Below, in pieces: positions 55,686 through 64,000 of a DNA stretch of 64,000 nucleotides (position 1 is its first letter; every line of letters starts with the position of its first letter). The notes beneath the pieces were generated by a model. That model was not told the DNA's origin and made no database searches. It was given only the letters and a program-made list of their open reading frames with translations. Position numbers and translations under genes: made by a program. Source of the DNA: CALHVX01 sp039198065 (lineage in GTDB: Bacteria; Pseudomonadota; Gammaproteobacteria; Pseudomonadales; Azotimanducaceae); the NCBI GenBank assembly GCA_039198065.1, contig JBCCTU010000008.1, positions 62,001 to 126,000 on the forward strand, in the 5' to 3' direction.

Positions 55686-56360
55686 ATGGCTGAAGCGAAG
55701 TCATCGGAAACACGCACCTGGCAGCAGACAAAGAGCGCGTTGACACGAGAGTCGATCCTCGACGCGGCGCTAGACTGCTTTCACGACGACGGCTATGCGG
55801 CCACGACAACGGAGAAGATCGCCAGTCGCGCTGGATTATCCCGCGGCGCGATGCTGCATCACTTCGCAAACCGCTTCGAGCTGGTCCGCGCGGCGATCGA
55901 TCATCTTAACGAGCGGCGTCTACGGCGCTACGCCGAAGAAGGTCTGGCAGCACAGGCCGGTGCCGAACAAACCCGAATCTCCGACGGCATCGACGTGTAC
56001 TGGCGGCAGCTGAAAAGCCGCGAGTTCACGATCGTGCTGGATCTACGGACCGCTGCACGCACGGATCCCGCGCTCCGAGACATTCTGACCCCAGCCCTCA
56101 AAGACTTTGAACGGGCCGCCTGGGCAACGACGCAGCAGTTGTTTCCTGATCTGGCACGGTCGAAGGAATTTCAACGAGCCACGCTGATGACCGGATTCCT
56201 ACTCGATGGCATGGCGTTCGCTCAAGCGACGCATCAGGAAAACGTGCCCGAGACGCTCCTGCTCGACTGGCTGAAGGAAGAGCTCCGACGCAGCTTCGAT
56301 GATGTACGCAGCGAGCAGCAAGGCGAGCGCGCCGCCCAGGAGACACCCGAGGATGACTGA
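55686..56360 (+). CDS. TetR-family transcriptional regulator
   Basis: The protein has 224 residues. The helix-turn-helix lies at about 20-65 (RESILDAALDCFHDDGYAAT, TTEKIASRAGLSRGAMLHHF, ANRFELVRAAI). The C-terminal ligand-binding domain is all-helical. Its last eight bases overlap the start of the flavin-binding protein gene (ATGACTGA), so the two are coupled. Confidence 0.92.
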   Translation: MAEAKSSETRTWQQTKSALTRESILDAALDCFHDDGYAATTTEKIASRAGLSRGAMLHHFANRFELVRAAIDHLNERRLRRYAEEGLAAQAGAEQTRISDGIDVYWRQLKSREFTIVLDLRTAARTDPALRDILTPALKDFERAAWATTQQLFPDLARSKEFQRATLMTGFLLDGMAFAQATHQENVPETLLLDWLKEELRRSFDDVRSEQQGERAAQETPEDD

Positions 56361-57021
56361 CGTACCCGTGAGTGAGCAGAACCGTGTTCGGCGGGTTTGC
56401 GAGCGCGGGCATTACGACCGTGCCACGATCAACCAGATCCTGGATGAGGCGCTCGTTGCGCACCTTGGCTACATCGACAACGGCCGTCCACTGGTCACGC
56501 CAACCGTGCACTGGCGCAGTGGCGACTTTGTCTACTGGCACGGACCAAAAGCGACGCGCTACATGAAGGCCTCCCACGGTACGCCGGTCTGTTTGACCGT
56601 AACCTTGCTTGACGGACTCGTCTTGGCACGCTCGGCCTTTCATCACTCGGCGAACTACCGGTCCGTCATGGTGCATGGCGACGCAGAACTGGTTTCCGAT
56701 CGGGACGACCGTTACGCGGCGCTGGAAGCCATGATCGAGAAGCTCTATCCGGGCCGCTGGTCGACGTTGCGTCCCATGAACGAGGGGGAATTCGCAGGCA
56801 CCCAGGTGCACAGGCTTCCGATCGAAGCCGCATCCGCGAAGATTCGCCAGGGCCCTCCGAAGGACGATGCCGAGGACTACGCGCTCGACATCTGGGCCGG
56901 GGTGCTAGCGTTCGATCCACCGGAACGCCGGTTGATCGAAGACCCACAACAGAAACCGGGGCTCGAACGACCCGCGCACATCAATACGTTGGTCGAGCCG
57001 ACACCGGAGCGCGACCCTTAA
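56353..57021 (+). CDS. Pyridoxamine 5'-phosphate oxidase-family flavin-binding protein
   Basis: The protein has 222 residues of the split-barrel flavin-nucleotide-binding type (LGYIDNGRPLVTPTVHWRSG, FVYWHGPKATRYMKAS, NYRSVMVHGDAELVSD). Such proteins bind FMN or F420 and are often of unknown activity. The ATG at 56353 overlaps the TetR gene. The stop overlaps the convergent acyl-CoA synthetase gene by four bases. Confidence 0.86.
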   Translation: MTDVPVSEQNRVRRVCERGHYDRATINQILDEALVAHLGYIDNGRPLVTPTVHWRSGDFVYWHGPKATRYMKASHGTPVCLTVTLLDGLVLARSAFHHSANYRSVMVHGDAELVSDRDDRYAALEAMIEKLYPGRWSTLRPMNEGEFAGTQVHRLPIEAASAKIRQGPPKDDAEDYALDIWAGVLAFDPPERRLIEDPQQKPGLERPAHINTLVEPTPERDP

Positions 57022-58601
57022 GCGGTCTGGCCTTCCCAGTACGGGGCCTTGAGCTTGCGCTTGTTCACCTTGCCCATGGTGTTGCGCCCCAGATCTGTCA
57101 CGAAATCCACCGACCGCGGGCATTTGTAGTGCGATAGCCGATCGCGGCACCAGGCAATCAACGTCGCCGCATGTTCGGCTGACTGCTGCACCCCGCCCTC
57201 AAGGATGACCAGCGCCTTAAGCTCTTCGCCCATCTCGGGATGCGGCACCCCAATGCATGCAATATCCGCAACCGTCTCGTGCTCGATGAGCACCTGCTCA
57301 GCCTCGGCCGGGTAGATGTTGACACCGCCGGACACGACCATGTCGCTGAAGCGATCGGTTATAAAGACGTAGCCTTCTTCATTCATGTACGCGATTTCGC
57401 CAAGGGTAAAAACCCCGGGCGCAATGTGGGCCGCTGCCGTTTTCTCCGGCGCGTTGTGATAGACCACTCCGCGGCCCGTCTGGTCTCGAAAGAACAACTG
57501 CCCTTCCGTATTCGCGGGCACTGGCTGATTGTCGTCATCGAGAATCATGGCTTCAAACGGGGGCACGGCTTGCCCCACAGACCCCGGAAAACGCAGCCAG
57601 TCCTCGGACTCGATCATGCAGGTAGTGCCGACCTCACTGGCACCGTAGGCATCAACGAATACGGGCCCCCACCAGTCGATCATGGCGCGCTTAACGTCTA
57701 CGGGGCACTTGGCCCCCGTGTGGCTCACGCGCTTGAGCGAGTTGAGGTCGAAGCTTGTTCGGACTTCCTCGGGCAGGGCGAGCAGGCGCACGAAATGGGT
57801 AGGCACCATGATGGTAGAGCCGATCTCAAAGCGTTCGATTGCCGCGAGCGTCTCGCGCGCATCAAACCGGCCAAGAATCGTTGAGCAGACCCCGGCCGCA
57901 AGGAGCCGCGCACCGGATAAGGGTCCCGTGTGATACATCGGTCCGACGACCAGATGATTGCCATAGGGTTTAAGGGGACTTTCGGCGAGCGCGGAAAAGT
58001 GTTCCGCAAGCGTTGCACCACCGGCAAACATTGTCGGGGGCAGCGGCGTTCCTTTTGGTCTGCCGGTCGTACCCGAGGTGTAAAGCAGATTCGGGCGCGG
58101 GATAAGAGACTCGTCTGCCGGCTCATCGGGGTTACCGAGCAACCAGTCCTGCCACGTCGTCAGCCGAACTGAGCCAGTTTGAACGGCCGGCGCCTGCATC
58201 GCCGCGGCTACGGCTTCAGCCGGTGCCCAGCTGATAACCAGATGAACGTTGGACTCCGCGGCAGCGTCGATCGCGCGCTCCAATGTCGCCGCGTCGCAAA
58301 ACACCACCCGCGCATCCGAGTCCGTGAGAATGTAAGCCACCTCCTCAGCGGTCAGGTGGAAGTTCACCGGCACCACGGATGCGCTAGCAAGCAAGCCGGA
58401 CAGATTCGCAAGCGCGGTTTCGACGGCGTTCTCAGCGAACACGGCAATACGCTGTGCCGGGCCGAGATCAACGCGCCGAAGACCGTTGGCCACCCGGTTC
58501 AGCGAGGCGTCTACCTCAGCCCAGGTCAGTTCGTTGTGAGCATCGCGGAGCGCAACCTCTGTTGGCCGCTCGGCGGCGAGCTGTCGTGCAAAGCTGGGCA
58601 T
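57018..58601 (-). CDS. AMP-dependent acyl-CoA synthetase
   Basis: The enzyme activates a carboxylic acid through an acyl-adenylate to the CoA ester. From the ATG at 58601 it has 527 residues (an ATG at 58613 adds four). Core motifs are LLYTSGTTGRPKGTPL (P-loop), YGASEVGTTCM, TLGEIAYMNEEGYVFITDR and the C-terminal Lys region GRNTMGKVNKRKLKAPY. Chain length preference is unclear. It is divergent from the aco-type operon by 67 bases. Confidence 0.92.
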   Translation of the reverse strand: MPSFARQLAAERPTEVALRDAHNELTWAEVDASLNRVANGLRRVDLGPAQRIAVFAENAVETALANLSGLLASASVVPVNFHLTAEEVAYILTDSDARVVFCDAATLERAIDAAAESNVHLVISWAPAEAVAAAMQAPAVQTGSVRLTTWQDWLLGNPDEPADESLIPRPNLLYTSGTTGRPKGTPLPPTMFAGGATLAEHFSALAESPLKPYGNHLVVGPMYHTGPLSGARLLAAGVCSTILGRFDARETLAAIERFEIGSTIMVPTHFVRLLALPEEVRTSFDLNSLKRVSHTGAKCPVDVKRAMIDWWGPVFVDAYGASEVGTTCMIESEDWLRFPGSVGQAVPPFEAMILDDDNQPVPANTEGQLFFRDQTGRGVVYHNAPEKTAAAHIAPGVFTLGEIAYMNEEGYVFITDRFSDMVVSGGVNIYPAEAEQVLIEHETVADIACIGVPHPEMGEELKALVILEGGVQQSAEHAATLIAWCRDRLSHYKCPRSVDFVTDLGRNTMGKVNKRKLKAPYWEGQTA

Positions 58602-58668
58602 AACGGCTACCAATCTGTGCTAACTTTCGCGCACTCTACCAAAGCGTTTGGGTTCAAGGGGGGACGCG

Positions 58669-59640
58669 GTGGCAGCAAAGATTTCCAAAGCAAAGCTCAT
58701 GGATCTGCACCTTCGCATGGTGCGCATTCGAATCTTCGAAGAAACCGCCGGCAAATTGATGGAGGACGGGAAGATCCCCGGCGCGCTCCATCTCTACGTC
58801 GGTCAGGAAGCCGTCGCCAGCGGTGTCATGGCTCACCTGTCGAACGACGACCAGATCACCAGCACGCACCGGGGCCACGGTCACCTGATCGCAAAAGGCG
58901 GTGCGTTTGATCGCATGTTTGCTGAGCTCTATGGCAAGGCCACTGGCTACTGCAAAGGCAAAGGCGGCAGCATGCACATCTCCAACATGGAGCTTGGCAT
59001 GTTGGGCGCGAACGGAATCGTCGGCGGCGGCCCACCCATCGCCATGGGTGCTGCGTTTTCAAACAAATTCCGCAAGACCAAAAACGTTGCCTGCTGTTTC
59101 TTCGGTGATGGCGCCTCGAACGAGGGCTCATTTCACGAGGCGGCCAACATGGCCGGCTTGTACAAGCTGCCGGTGATTTTCGTCTGCGAAAACAACGGCT
59201 ATGGCGAGTACACGCCACAGGCGAACCACCAAGCCATCGTCGACGTCGCCGATCGCGCCGCCGGCTACGGCATGCCCGGTGTAATCGTCGACGGCATGGA
59301 CGTCATCGCCGTGTACGAAGCGGCCGCTGAAGCGATCAAGCGCGCCCGCGCCGGTAAAGGCCCGACACTGCTCGAATGCAAAACCTATCGGTACTTCGAC
59401 CACGTCGGTGTTCGGGGCATGGGTTTGAATTACCGCACCGACGACGAAGTCGAGCAGTGGAAGAAACGCGATCCCATCGATACCTTCGAAGCGCATCTGA
59501 TCAAGCAGAAGGTAGCCACCCGCGCCAAGCTCGACGCCATCCACGAATCGGTAGCCGCCGACGTCCAGGCCGGCATCAAGTTTGCTGAAGAGAGCCCGAT
59601 GCCGGAACTCTCCGCAATCACTGAAGACGTGTACGCCTAG
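58669..59640 (+). CDS. acoA: Thiamine-diphosphate-dependent dehydrogenase E1 alpha (acetoin dehydrogenase-like)
   Basis: The protein has 323 residues from the GTG at 58669, with AAGGGGGG upstream. ThDP/Mg motif GDGASNEGSFHEAANMAG and CENNGYGEYTP, plus the early STHRGHGHLIAKGG, match AcoA and short PDH E1 alpha chains. With E1 beta it decarboxylates acetoin or a 2-oxo acid. AcoX in the operon favours acetoin. It opens a four-gene unit. Confidence 0.88.
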   Translation: MAAKISKAKLMDLHLRMVRIRIFEETAGKLMEDGKIPGALHLYVGQEAVASGVMAHLSNDDQITSTHRGHGHLIAKGGAFDRMFAELYGKATGYCKGKGGSMHISNMELGMLGANGIVGGGPPIAMGAAFSNKFRKTKNVACCFFGDGASNEGSFHEAANMAGLYKLPVIFVCENNGYGEYTPQANHQAIVDVADRAAGYGMPGVIVDGMDVIAVYEAAAEAIKRARAGKGPTLLECKTYRYFDHVGVRGMGLNYRTDDEVEQWKKRDPIDTFEAHLIKQKVATRAKLDAIHESVAADVQAGIKFAEESPMPELSAITEDVYA

Positions 59641-59673
59641 GGCGTCGCTGACCGCTACCGCTGAGGAGAGATC

Positions 59674-60672
59674 ATGGCTCAAGCTCAAACGAAACCCCGC
59701 GAACTGCCCTACGTTGCCGCCATAACCGAAGGTGTGCGTGAAGTTCTGCTCGCCTATGACAACGCGTTCGTCGCCGGTGAGGACGTCGCCGAAGCAGGAA
59801 GCGTCTATGGCTATTACAACGGCCTGCTAAAGGAGTTCGGCCCGGACCGGATCTATGACACGCCGATTTCTGAAGAGGGCATCGTTGGCCTGGGTGTGGG
59901 TGCCGCCGCAACCGGTTGCCGACCCGTGATCGACATGATGTTCATGGATTTCCTTGGCGAGTGCATGGACGAAGTCTGCAATCAGATGGCGAAGATGCGC
60001 TACATGTTTGGCGGTGCAGCCAAGCTGCCGGTGACAATGCTGACCATGGCGGGCGCCGGTGCCAGTTTGGCTGCGCAGCACAGCCAGAGCCTCGAAGCCT
60101 GGATCTGCCACCTCCCCGGGCTCAAGGTCGTTATGCCAACAACCCCCTACGACGCCAAAGGACTGATCATCTCGGCGGCGAAAGACGACAATCCAGTTAT
60201 TGTGGTCCTGAACAAAATGTCGCTCGCCATTACCGGTCCGGTACCGGAGGGACCCTACGAAGTACCGCTCGGCGAGGCCCAGATCGTTCGCCCCGGCTCC
60301 AATCTCACCATCGTCGCCTTGGGCCGCATGGTGCACGAAGCGTTAAAGGCCGCAGAAACCCTCAAAGAGCACGGGATCGATGCGGAGGTCATTGACCCGC
60401 GCACGCTGCAGCCCTTCGATACGGACACGGTCATCGCGTCGGTGAAGAAGACGCATCGCGCCGTGATCGTGCACGAGGCCGTTCGCTTCGGTGGTTTTGG
60501 GGGCGAAATCGCGAGCCAAATCCAAGAGCTGGCGTTCGACTACCTGGATGCGCCGGTCGGCCGCATCGGCGCGCCCTTTTCGCCGGTGCCCTACAGCCCC
60601 GTCCTCGAACAGCAGTACGTTCCGAGCGCAGCGCGTATCGTGGCCGAGATCCGCCAACTCCTCGGCGCCTGA
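59674..60672 (+). CDS. acoB: Dehydrogenase E1 beta (acetoin dehydrogenase-like)
   Basis: The protein has 332 residues of the transketolase pyrimidine-binding type: VFVAGEDVAEAGSVYG-like FVAGEDVAEAGSVYGYYN, YDTPISEEGIVGLGVGAA and AAQHSQSLEAWICHLPGLKV. The C-terminal domain has VIDPRTLQPFDTDTVIASV. It pairs with the upstream alpha chain (33 bases apart) to form the E1 tetramer. Confidence 0.9.
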   Translation: MAQAQTKPRELPYVAAITEGVREVLLAYDNAFVAGEDVAEAGSVYGYYNGLLKEFGPDRIYDTPISEEGIVGLGVGAAATGCRPVIDMMFMDFLGECMDEVCNQMAKMRYMFGGAAKLPVTMLTMAGAGASLAAQHSQSLEAWICHLPGLKVVMPTTPYDAKGLIISAAKDDNPVIVVLNKMSLAITGPVPEGPYEVPLGEAQIVRPGSNLTIVALGRMVHEALKAAETLKEHGIDAEVIDPRTLQPFDTDTVIASVKKTHRAVIVHEAVRFGGFGGEIASQIQELAFDYLDAPVGRIGAPFSPVPYSPVLEQQYVPSAARIVAEIRQLLGA

Positions 60673-60703
60673 GGTTCGCAGCCCCTCGGTTGAGGATCAG
60701 TCT

Positions 60704-61693
60704 GTGGCGGGGCCGATTGGCATCATCGCGAATCCGGCGTCTGGTAAGGACGTGCGGCGCCTTGTTGCTCGCGCATCGGTATTCGACAACCAGGAGAAAC
60801 AGGCCATCGTTCGGCGCTTACTGCTTGGCGCCCTGGCCACCGGCGCGGAAGAGGTCCGCTTCTTAGACGACGCTCACGGCATCGTCCGCGGCGCCCTTGA
60901 GGACCTACCCCGGCGGCTTAACGCACAACCGGTCGACGCCACCCAGACCGGGACGGCCCTCGACACCATCAGCGCTGCACGGGCAATGGAAGATGTCGGC
61001 TGCGCCGTCGTCGTTTCGCTGGGAGGAGACGGCACCAACCGCGCCGTCGCGCTCGGTTGGCGAAGTGTCCCGTTGCTGCCGCTGAGCACCGGTACCAACA
61101 ATGTCTTTCCGGTCATCGCTGAGGCGACGGTTGCGGGGATGGCCACCGGTCTCATTGCATCCGGGCGCATCAGGTTGCGGCGGGTTGCTGAGGCCTGCAA
61201 AGTTATTGAGCTGAAGGTCGAAGACGAGCGGGAAGACCTGGCGTTAATCGATGCCGTACTGTCCGCCGAACAGTTCGTGGGAGCTCGCGCGCTGCTCGAT
61301 GCCAACGCTTTGCGGCAACTCTTGTTAACTCGGGCTGATCCAAGTGCCGTCGGAATGACCAGCGTCGGCGGCCTGCTGAAACCCATGCCCGACTCGGTTG
61401 ACGCCGGTCTACAACTTACGCTTAACGCGCACTCGCCACGCGCCCGTACACTGCATGCGCCCATCGCACCTGGGCTTTTGACCGACGTCGCCGTGGACAG
61501 CTGCCGGCAGATACCGCTTGGCAAAGCCGTGCAATGGCGGGGGCCCGGCGTGTTGGCCTTCGACGGCGAGCGGGAACGGGTTATCGCCGAAGACCAGCAG
61601 GTTGAGCTCACCGTAGAGCGCAACGGCCCCCGCGTTATTGATGTTAATGCAGCACTAACCTATGCGGCTGAAAAGCGTCTGCTGGCTGGTTAG
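60704..61693 (+). CDS. acoX: AcoX-like protein (ATP-NAD-kinase-like fold)
   Basis: The protein has 329 residues from the GTG at 60704, preceded by TGAGG. It starts IGIIANPASGKDVRRLVAR and contains VVSLGGDGTNRAVALGW, the GGDGT nucleotide motif of NAD-kinase/diacylglycerol-kinase folds. AcoX accompanies acetoin dehydrogenase operons; its reaction is not settled. Position between acoB and acoC is an uncommon order, since acoX often precedes acoA. Confidence 0.86.
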   Translation: MAGPIGIIANPASGKDVRRLVARASVFDNQEKQAIVRRLLLGALATGAEEVRFLDDAHGIVRGALEDLPRRLNAQPVDATQTGTALDTISAARAMEDVGCAVVVSLGGDGTNRAVALGWRSVPLLPLSTGTNNVFPVIAEATVAGMATGLIASGRIRLRRVAEACKVIELKVEDEREDLALIDAVLSAEQFVGARALLDANALRQLLLTRADPSAVGMTSVGGLLKPMPDSVDAGLQLTLNAHSPRARTLHAPIAPGLLTDVAVDSCRQIPLGKAVQWRGPGVLAFDGERERVIAEDQQVELTVERNGPRVIDVNAALTYAAEKRLLAG

Positions 61694-61761
61694 CATGTTC
61701 GCGCCCCAGCGGCGTAGTTACTTTGAGCAGCACCAAGACTGCACTGGATTGAGGAATCACC

Positions 61762-63144
61762 ATGCCTACCGAGATCTATCTCATCAAAGTCGGAATGAAC
61801 ATGACCGAAGGGGTGGTCGAGGAATGGTGCATTCCGGACGGGGGCCAGGTAGCCGTTGGTGACCTGCTCTATCGACTCGAAACAGAAAAGGTCAACCTCG
61901 ACGTCGACGCAGAAACCGCGGGAACCGTTAAGCATCTGATCGGCGAAGGAGTTCCCAAGGAACCCGGGGACGTAATCGGCTACATCTACGCCACCGGAGA
62001 AACTATTCCCGACGACCTTGGCGGTGCGACTTCTGACTCCACCGTCGGTGAGGAATCCCCCAGCGCCGGCCCCGTACCCACGGCGGCAACACCAGTGGCG
62101 CCCGATCCAGACGCAGCCGACACCGACATTTTGCGCGCTTCGCCCATCGCCAAACGACTGGCCCGGGAACGCGGCATCGACCTCACCACGCTGACCGGCA
62201 GCGGTCCCATGGGGCGCATTGTCGAGGCCGATGTGCTCTCGGCTTCGGCCCCCGCGGAGGCCAACGACGGACCTACGGGCGGCCCGAGCTCACCGTTAGC
62301 ACGAAAGCTTGCGCGCGAACTCGACGTCGACCTGCGGTCGGTGCGCGGTAGTGGTCCCGGTGGGCGGATCACGAAAGAAGACGTTGAAGCCGCCGCCGCA
62401 AACACCCGCGCACCCATACCCGCCGCCGCAGCGCGCCCCACCGCAACCACGAGCACAGAGAGGGTACGCACTCCGCTGCGCGGCATGCGCAAGACCATCG
62501 CTACTCGAATGCACGAAAGCCTGCAGACCATGGCTCAGCTGACCATGGACATGGACGTGGCTATGGACGACGCCATGCGGCTGCGGAACCAGCTGGTCGA
62601 GGAGTGGCAGCCGGAAGGTATCAAACCTACCTACACCGATCTCGTGATCCGCGCAGCAGCGAAAGCGCTCACGCAGCATCCCCTGATGAATGCGAGCATC
62701 ACGGACACCGAAATCATCCAGCATGGCGCCGTAAACGTCGGCATGGCCGTTGCATTGGACGAAGGCTTGATCGTACCCGTTGTCCGCAACGCCGATCAGT
62801 TGCCCATGAAAGCTGTAGCCGTCGAGAGCTCACGCTTGGCTGCCGCGGCACGCGATGGCGCTCTGGCCTTAGATGATCTCCAAGACGGTACCTTTACCGT
62901 CTCAGCATTGGGCATGTTCGGCGTCGATTCCTTCACGCCGATCATTAACAGTCCCCAGGCGGGCATTCTTGGCATAAACCGAATTCGAGAAGATCTGGCC
63001 TGGGACGGCGATCGCCCCGTTCGTCGGCACGTCATGCGGCTTTCACTCACCTGGGATCATCGTGTCTTAGACGGTGCACCCGCGGCACTCTTCCTCGCGG
63101 CCGTCAAGGATCTTCTCGAGTCGCCCTACCGTCTGCTGATCTGA
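61762..63144 (+). CDS. acoC: Dihydrolipoamide acyltransferase E2 with two peripheral-subunit-binding domains
   Basis: The protein has 460 residues. The lipoyl domain is at 1-80 with lipoyl Lys43 (LETEKVNLDVDAE). Two copies of the E1/E3-binding domain follow: about 124-160 (ASPIAKRLARERGIDLTTLT) and about 174-210 (SSPLARKLARELDVDLRSVR). The catalytic domain fills 235-460 with SLTWDHRVLDGAPA (H433, D437). Most E2 chains carry a single binding domain. No E3 (lipoamide dehydrogenase) gene follows. Confidence 0.92.
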   Translation: MPTEIYLIKVGMNMTEGVVEEWCIPDGGQVAVGDLLYRLETEKVNLDVDAETAGTVKHLIGEGVPKEPGDVIGYIYATGETIPDDLGGATSDSTVGEESPSAGPVPTAATPVAPDPDAADTDILRASPIAKRLARERGIDLTTLTGSGPMGRIVEADVLSASAPAEANDGPTGGPSSPLARKLARELDVDLRSVRGSGPGGRITKEDVEAAAANTRAPIPAAAARPTATTSTERVRTPLRGMRKTIATRMHESLQTMAQLTMDMDVAMDDAMRLRNQLVEEWQPEGIKPTYTDLVIRAAAKALTQHPLMNASITDTEIIQHGAVNVGMAVALDEGLIVPVVRNADQLPMKAVAVESSRLAAAARDGALALDDLQDGTFTVSALGMFGVDSFTPIINSPQAGILGINRIREDLAWDGDRPVRRHVMRLSLTWDHRVLDGAPAALFLAAVKDLLESPYRLLI

Positions 63145-63343
63145 GCCCGAGGGCGCCTTAGTCGGCAGTCGCGGCGGACCGTAGATCTGCGACAACGGGC
63201 TGACGTTTTGTGGCTGATCCGCCACTCGGTGCTCTATCAACTGACGTCATAACTTAAGCAGAACGAAAGCGGCTTTTTTTTCAATTTTTTTTGAACGATC
63301 AGAATTGCCTAAACTGCACAGCTAACCTACGAGTGCTGGCGAC
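63145..63343. other. Intergenic region with two T-tracts
   Basis: After the aco-type operon, two runs of eight T lie at 63274-63281 and 63285-63292 in an AT-rich patch. A strong stem before them was not found, so they may be a weak terminator or the upstream element of the next gene's promoter. Confidence 0.35.
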
Positions 63344-64000
63344 ATGTCCAACGGCGAACGACCTTCACAGGGCGAAAATTCGACGCTTAGCCTGGTTCCA
63401 TCGGAAGCAGACCCACGACCGAGCCTAACGCTTGTGGGCAATCAAACGCTATTTAACGAACCCGCATGCGCCCGACTACGTCACGAAGCAGCGCTGCGCG
63501 ACATTCAGGATCTGGCGGACCCGTCGCTCGCCGATCAGTACAGCCCTCCGGGAATCTGCTCACAAAGCGAGCGGTTTTTCTCAAATACAGAAACTGATTT
63601 CGAAATCCATCCCGTAATCGGCATGAGCGGCGTGCTGCAAGGCCCCAATCCCCGTACCCGGCTGCTGGTCGTTGGCCTGAACCCACGTTGCGGCGCACCG
63701 ACAATGCTGCGCGCGCTCGACGCGGTCGAGCGCTTCGGGTTCACCAACGAACGACTCATCGACCAATCGTTCAGCACCGAGTTGCAGCGCGCGGCCGAAG
63801 CCAGTGGTTTCCTGTCTCGTAACGCCGCTGCGCTGATGCGCTCCATCTATGATCGCCCGACGCCGTCGGTCCTCGTCGTACCCCGTCACCAGGCATGGCT
63901 CTACGCCTGCGCTGCTCACGGCATGGCCGGTACATCGGCTATCGCCACCGTCATCGAATGGCGCGAAAGCGCCTGGCGAGCGCGCATTGCGCAGGAACTC
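63344..64000 (+). CDS. Unrecognised protein, 3' end cut by window edge
   Basis: An open frame begins at the ATG at 63344 (MSNGERPSQGENSTLSLVPS) and runs to the right edge, 219 codons visible. It has no signal peptide. The second half is hydrophobic-helical with RTRLLVVGLNPRCGAPTMLR and PSVLVVPRHQAWLYACAAHG. I do not recognise a family. Codon use resembles neighbouring genes, and no stop interrupts it, so it is likely real. Confidence 0.6.
   Translation, partial: MSNGERPSQGENSTLSLVPSEADPRPSLTLVGNQTLFNEPACARLRHEAALRDIQDLADPSLADQYSPPGICSQSERFFSNTETDFEIHPVIGMSGVLQGPNPRTRLLVVGLNPRCGAPTMLRALDAVERFGFTNERLIDQSFSTELQRAAEASGFLSRNAAALMRSIYDRPTPSVLVVPRHQAWLYACAAHGMAGTSAIATVIEWRESAWRARIAQEL

Noticed and set aside
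63240..63300. Intrinsic terminator for the aco-type operon
   Set aside because: T-tracts are present but I could not find a stable stem immediately before them, so no terminator is claimed.

Overview
The window looks like a chromosomal segment of a GC-rich, aerobic, probably marine proteobacterium, most likely a gammaproteobacterium. Supporting signs are three TonB-dependent outer-membrane receptors, a single-chain acyl-CoA carboxylase, glcB-type malate synthase, azurin, an alternative oxidase, and above all pufL and pufM, the core of a type-II photosynthetic reaction centre. This is the gene content expected of an aerobic anoxygenic phototroph. The taxonomic placement is inference; no rRNA gene, tRNA gene, IS element, phage gene or CRISPR array was seen.

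Layout. 1-9.1 kb: a purple-acid-phosphatase-like metallophosphoesterase cut by the left edge and carrying a PAS-like insertion, a molybdopterin oxidoreductase, a small peptide with a double-glycine leader, a GlxA-type regulator divergent from an isonitrile-hydratase-like protein, an aminotransferase and a family III CoA-transferase. 9.1-14.4 kb: a TonB receptor with a good Fur box, an M81/MlrC-type peptidase and a second aminotransferase. 14.4-19.1 kb: a two-gene unit for large secreted proteins, one with a zinc-dependent phospholipase-C-like head and a long coiled coil. 19.1-31.4 kb: RsgA, a YgjP-like metallopeptidase, the single-chain carboxylase, a Nudix hydrolase, an ECF sigma operon with DUF3619/DUF3106-like proteins, a nitroreductase, an MDR reductase and a YqaA-like membrane protein that runs antisense into that reductase. 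31.9-33.8 kb: a 41-residue basic microprotein, a strong hairpin and an ABC exporter pair. 33.8-37.8 kb: a possible copper-linked operon of a His-rich DUF2946-like protein, a TonB receptor and a CopC-PfpI fusion. 37.8-39.2 kb: an HxlR regulator divergent from two tautomerase-like genes. 39.5-46.8 kb: a TonB receptor, azurin, pufL, pufM, a PuhB-PuhC fusion and an alternative oxidase. 46.9-57 kb: mostly fatty-acid, glyoxylate and redox enzymes. 57-63.1 kb: an acyl-CoA synthetase divergent from an acoABXC-like 2-oxo acid/acetoin dehydrogenase operon. A cut ORF ends the window.

The most notable unit is the 42-46.8 kb photosynthesis island. Both reaction-centre subunits are intact and keep every pigment and iron ligand I could check. 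However, no light-harvesting-1 genes (pufBA) and no pufC cytochrome gene lie beside them, and no bch or crt gene is present in the window. Instead an azurin gene sits just upstream, a fused PuhB-PuhC assembly protein just downstream, and an alternative oxidase follows. The intergenic region before pufL holds a sigma-70-like promoter whose -10 element overlaps a TGT-N12-ACA palindrome, the consensus for the PpsR/CrtJ repressor. My working inference is a compact, relocated reaction-centre module possibly fed by a copper protein, with a quinol oxidase nearby as an electron outlet. Pigment synthesis, puhA and any antenna would have to be encoded elsewhere.

Metabolically, the carboxylase, CoA-transferase, acyl-CoA dehydrogenase, acyl-CoA synthetase, malate synthase and acetoin-type dehydrogenase suggest growth on fatty acids and C2/C4 compounds, with light as a supplement.
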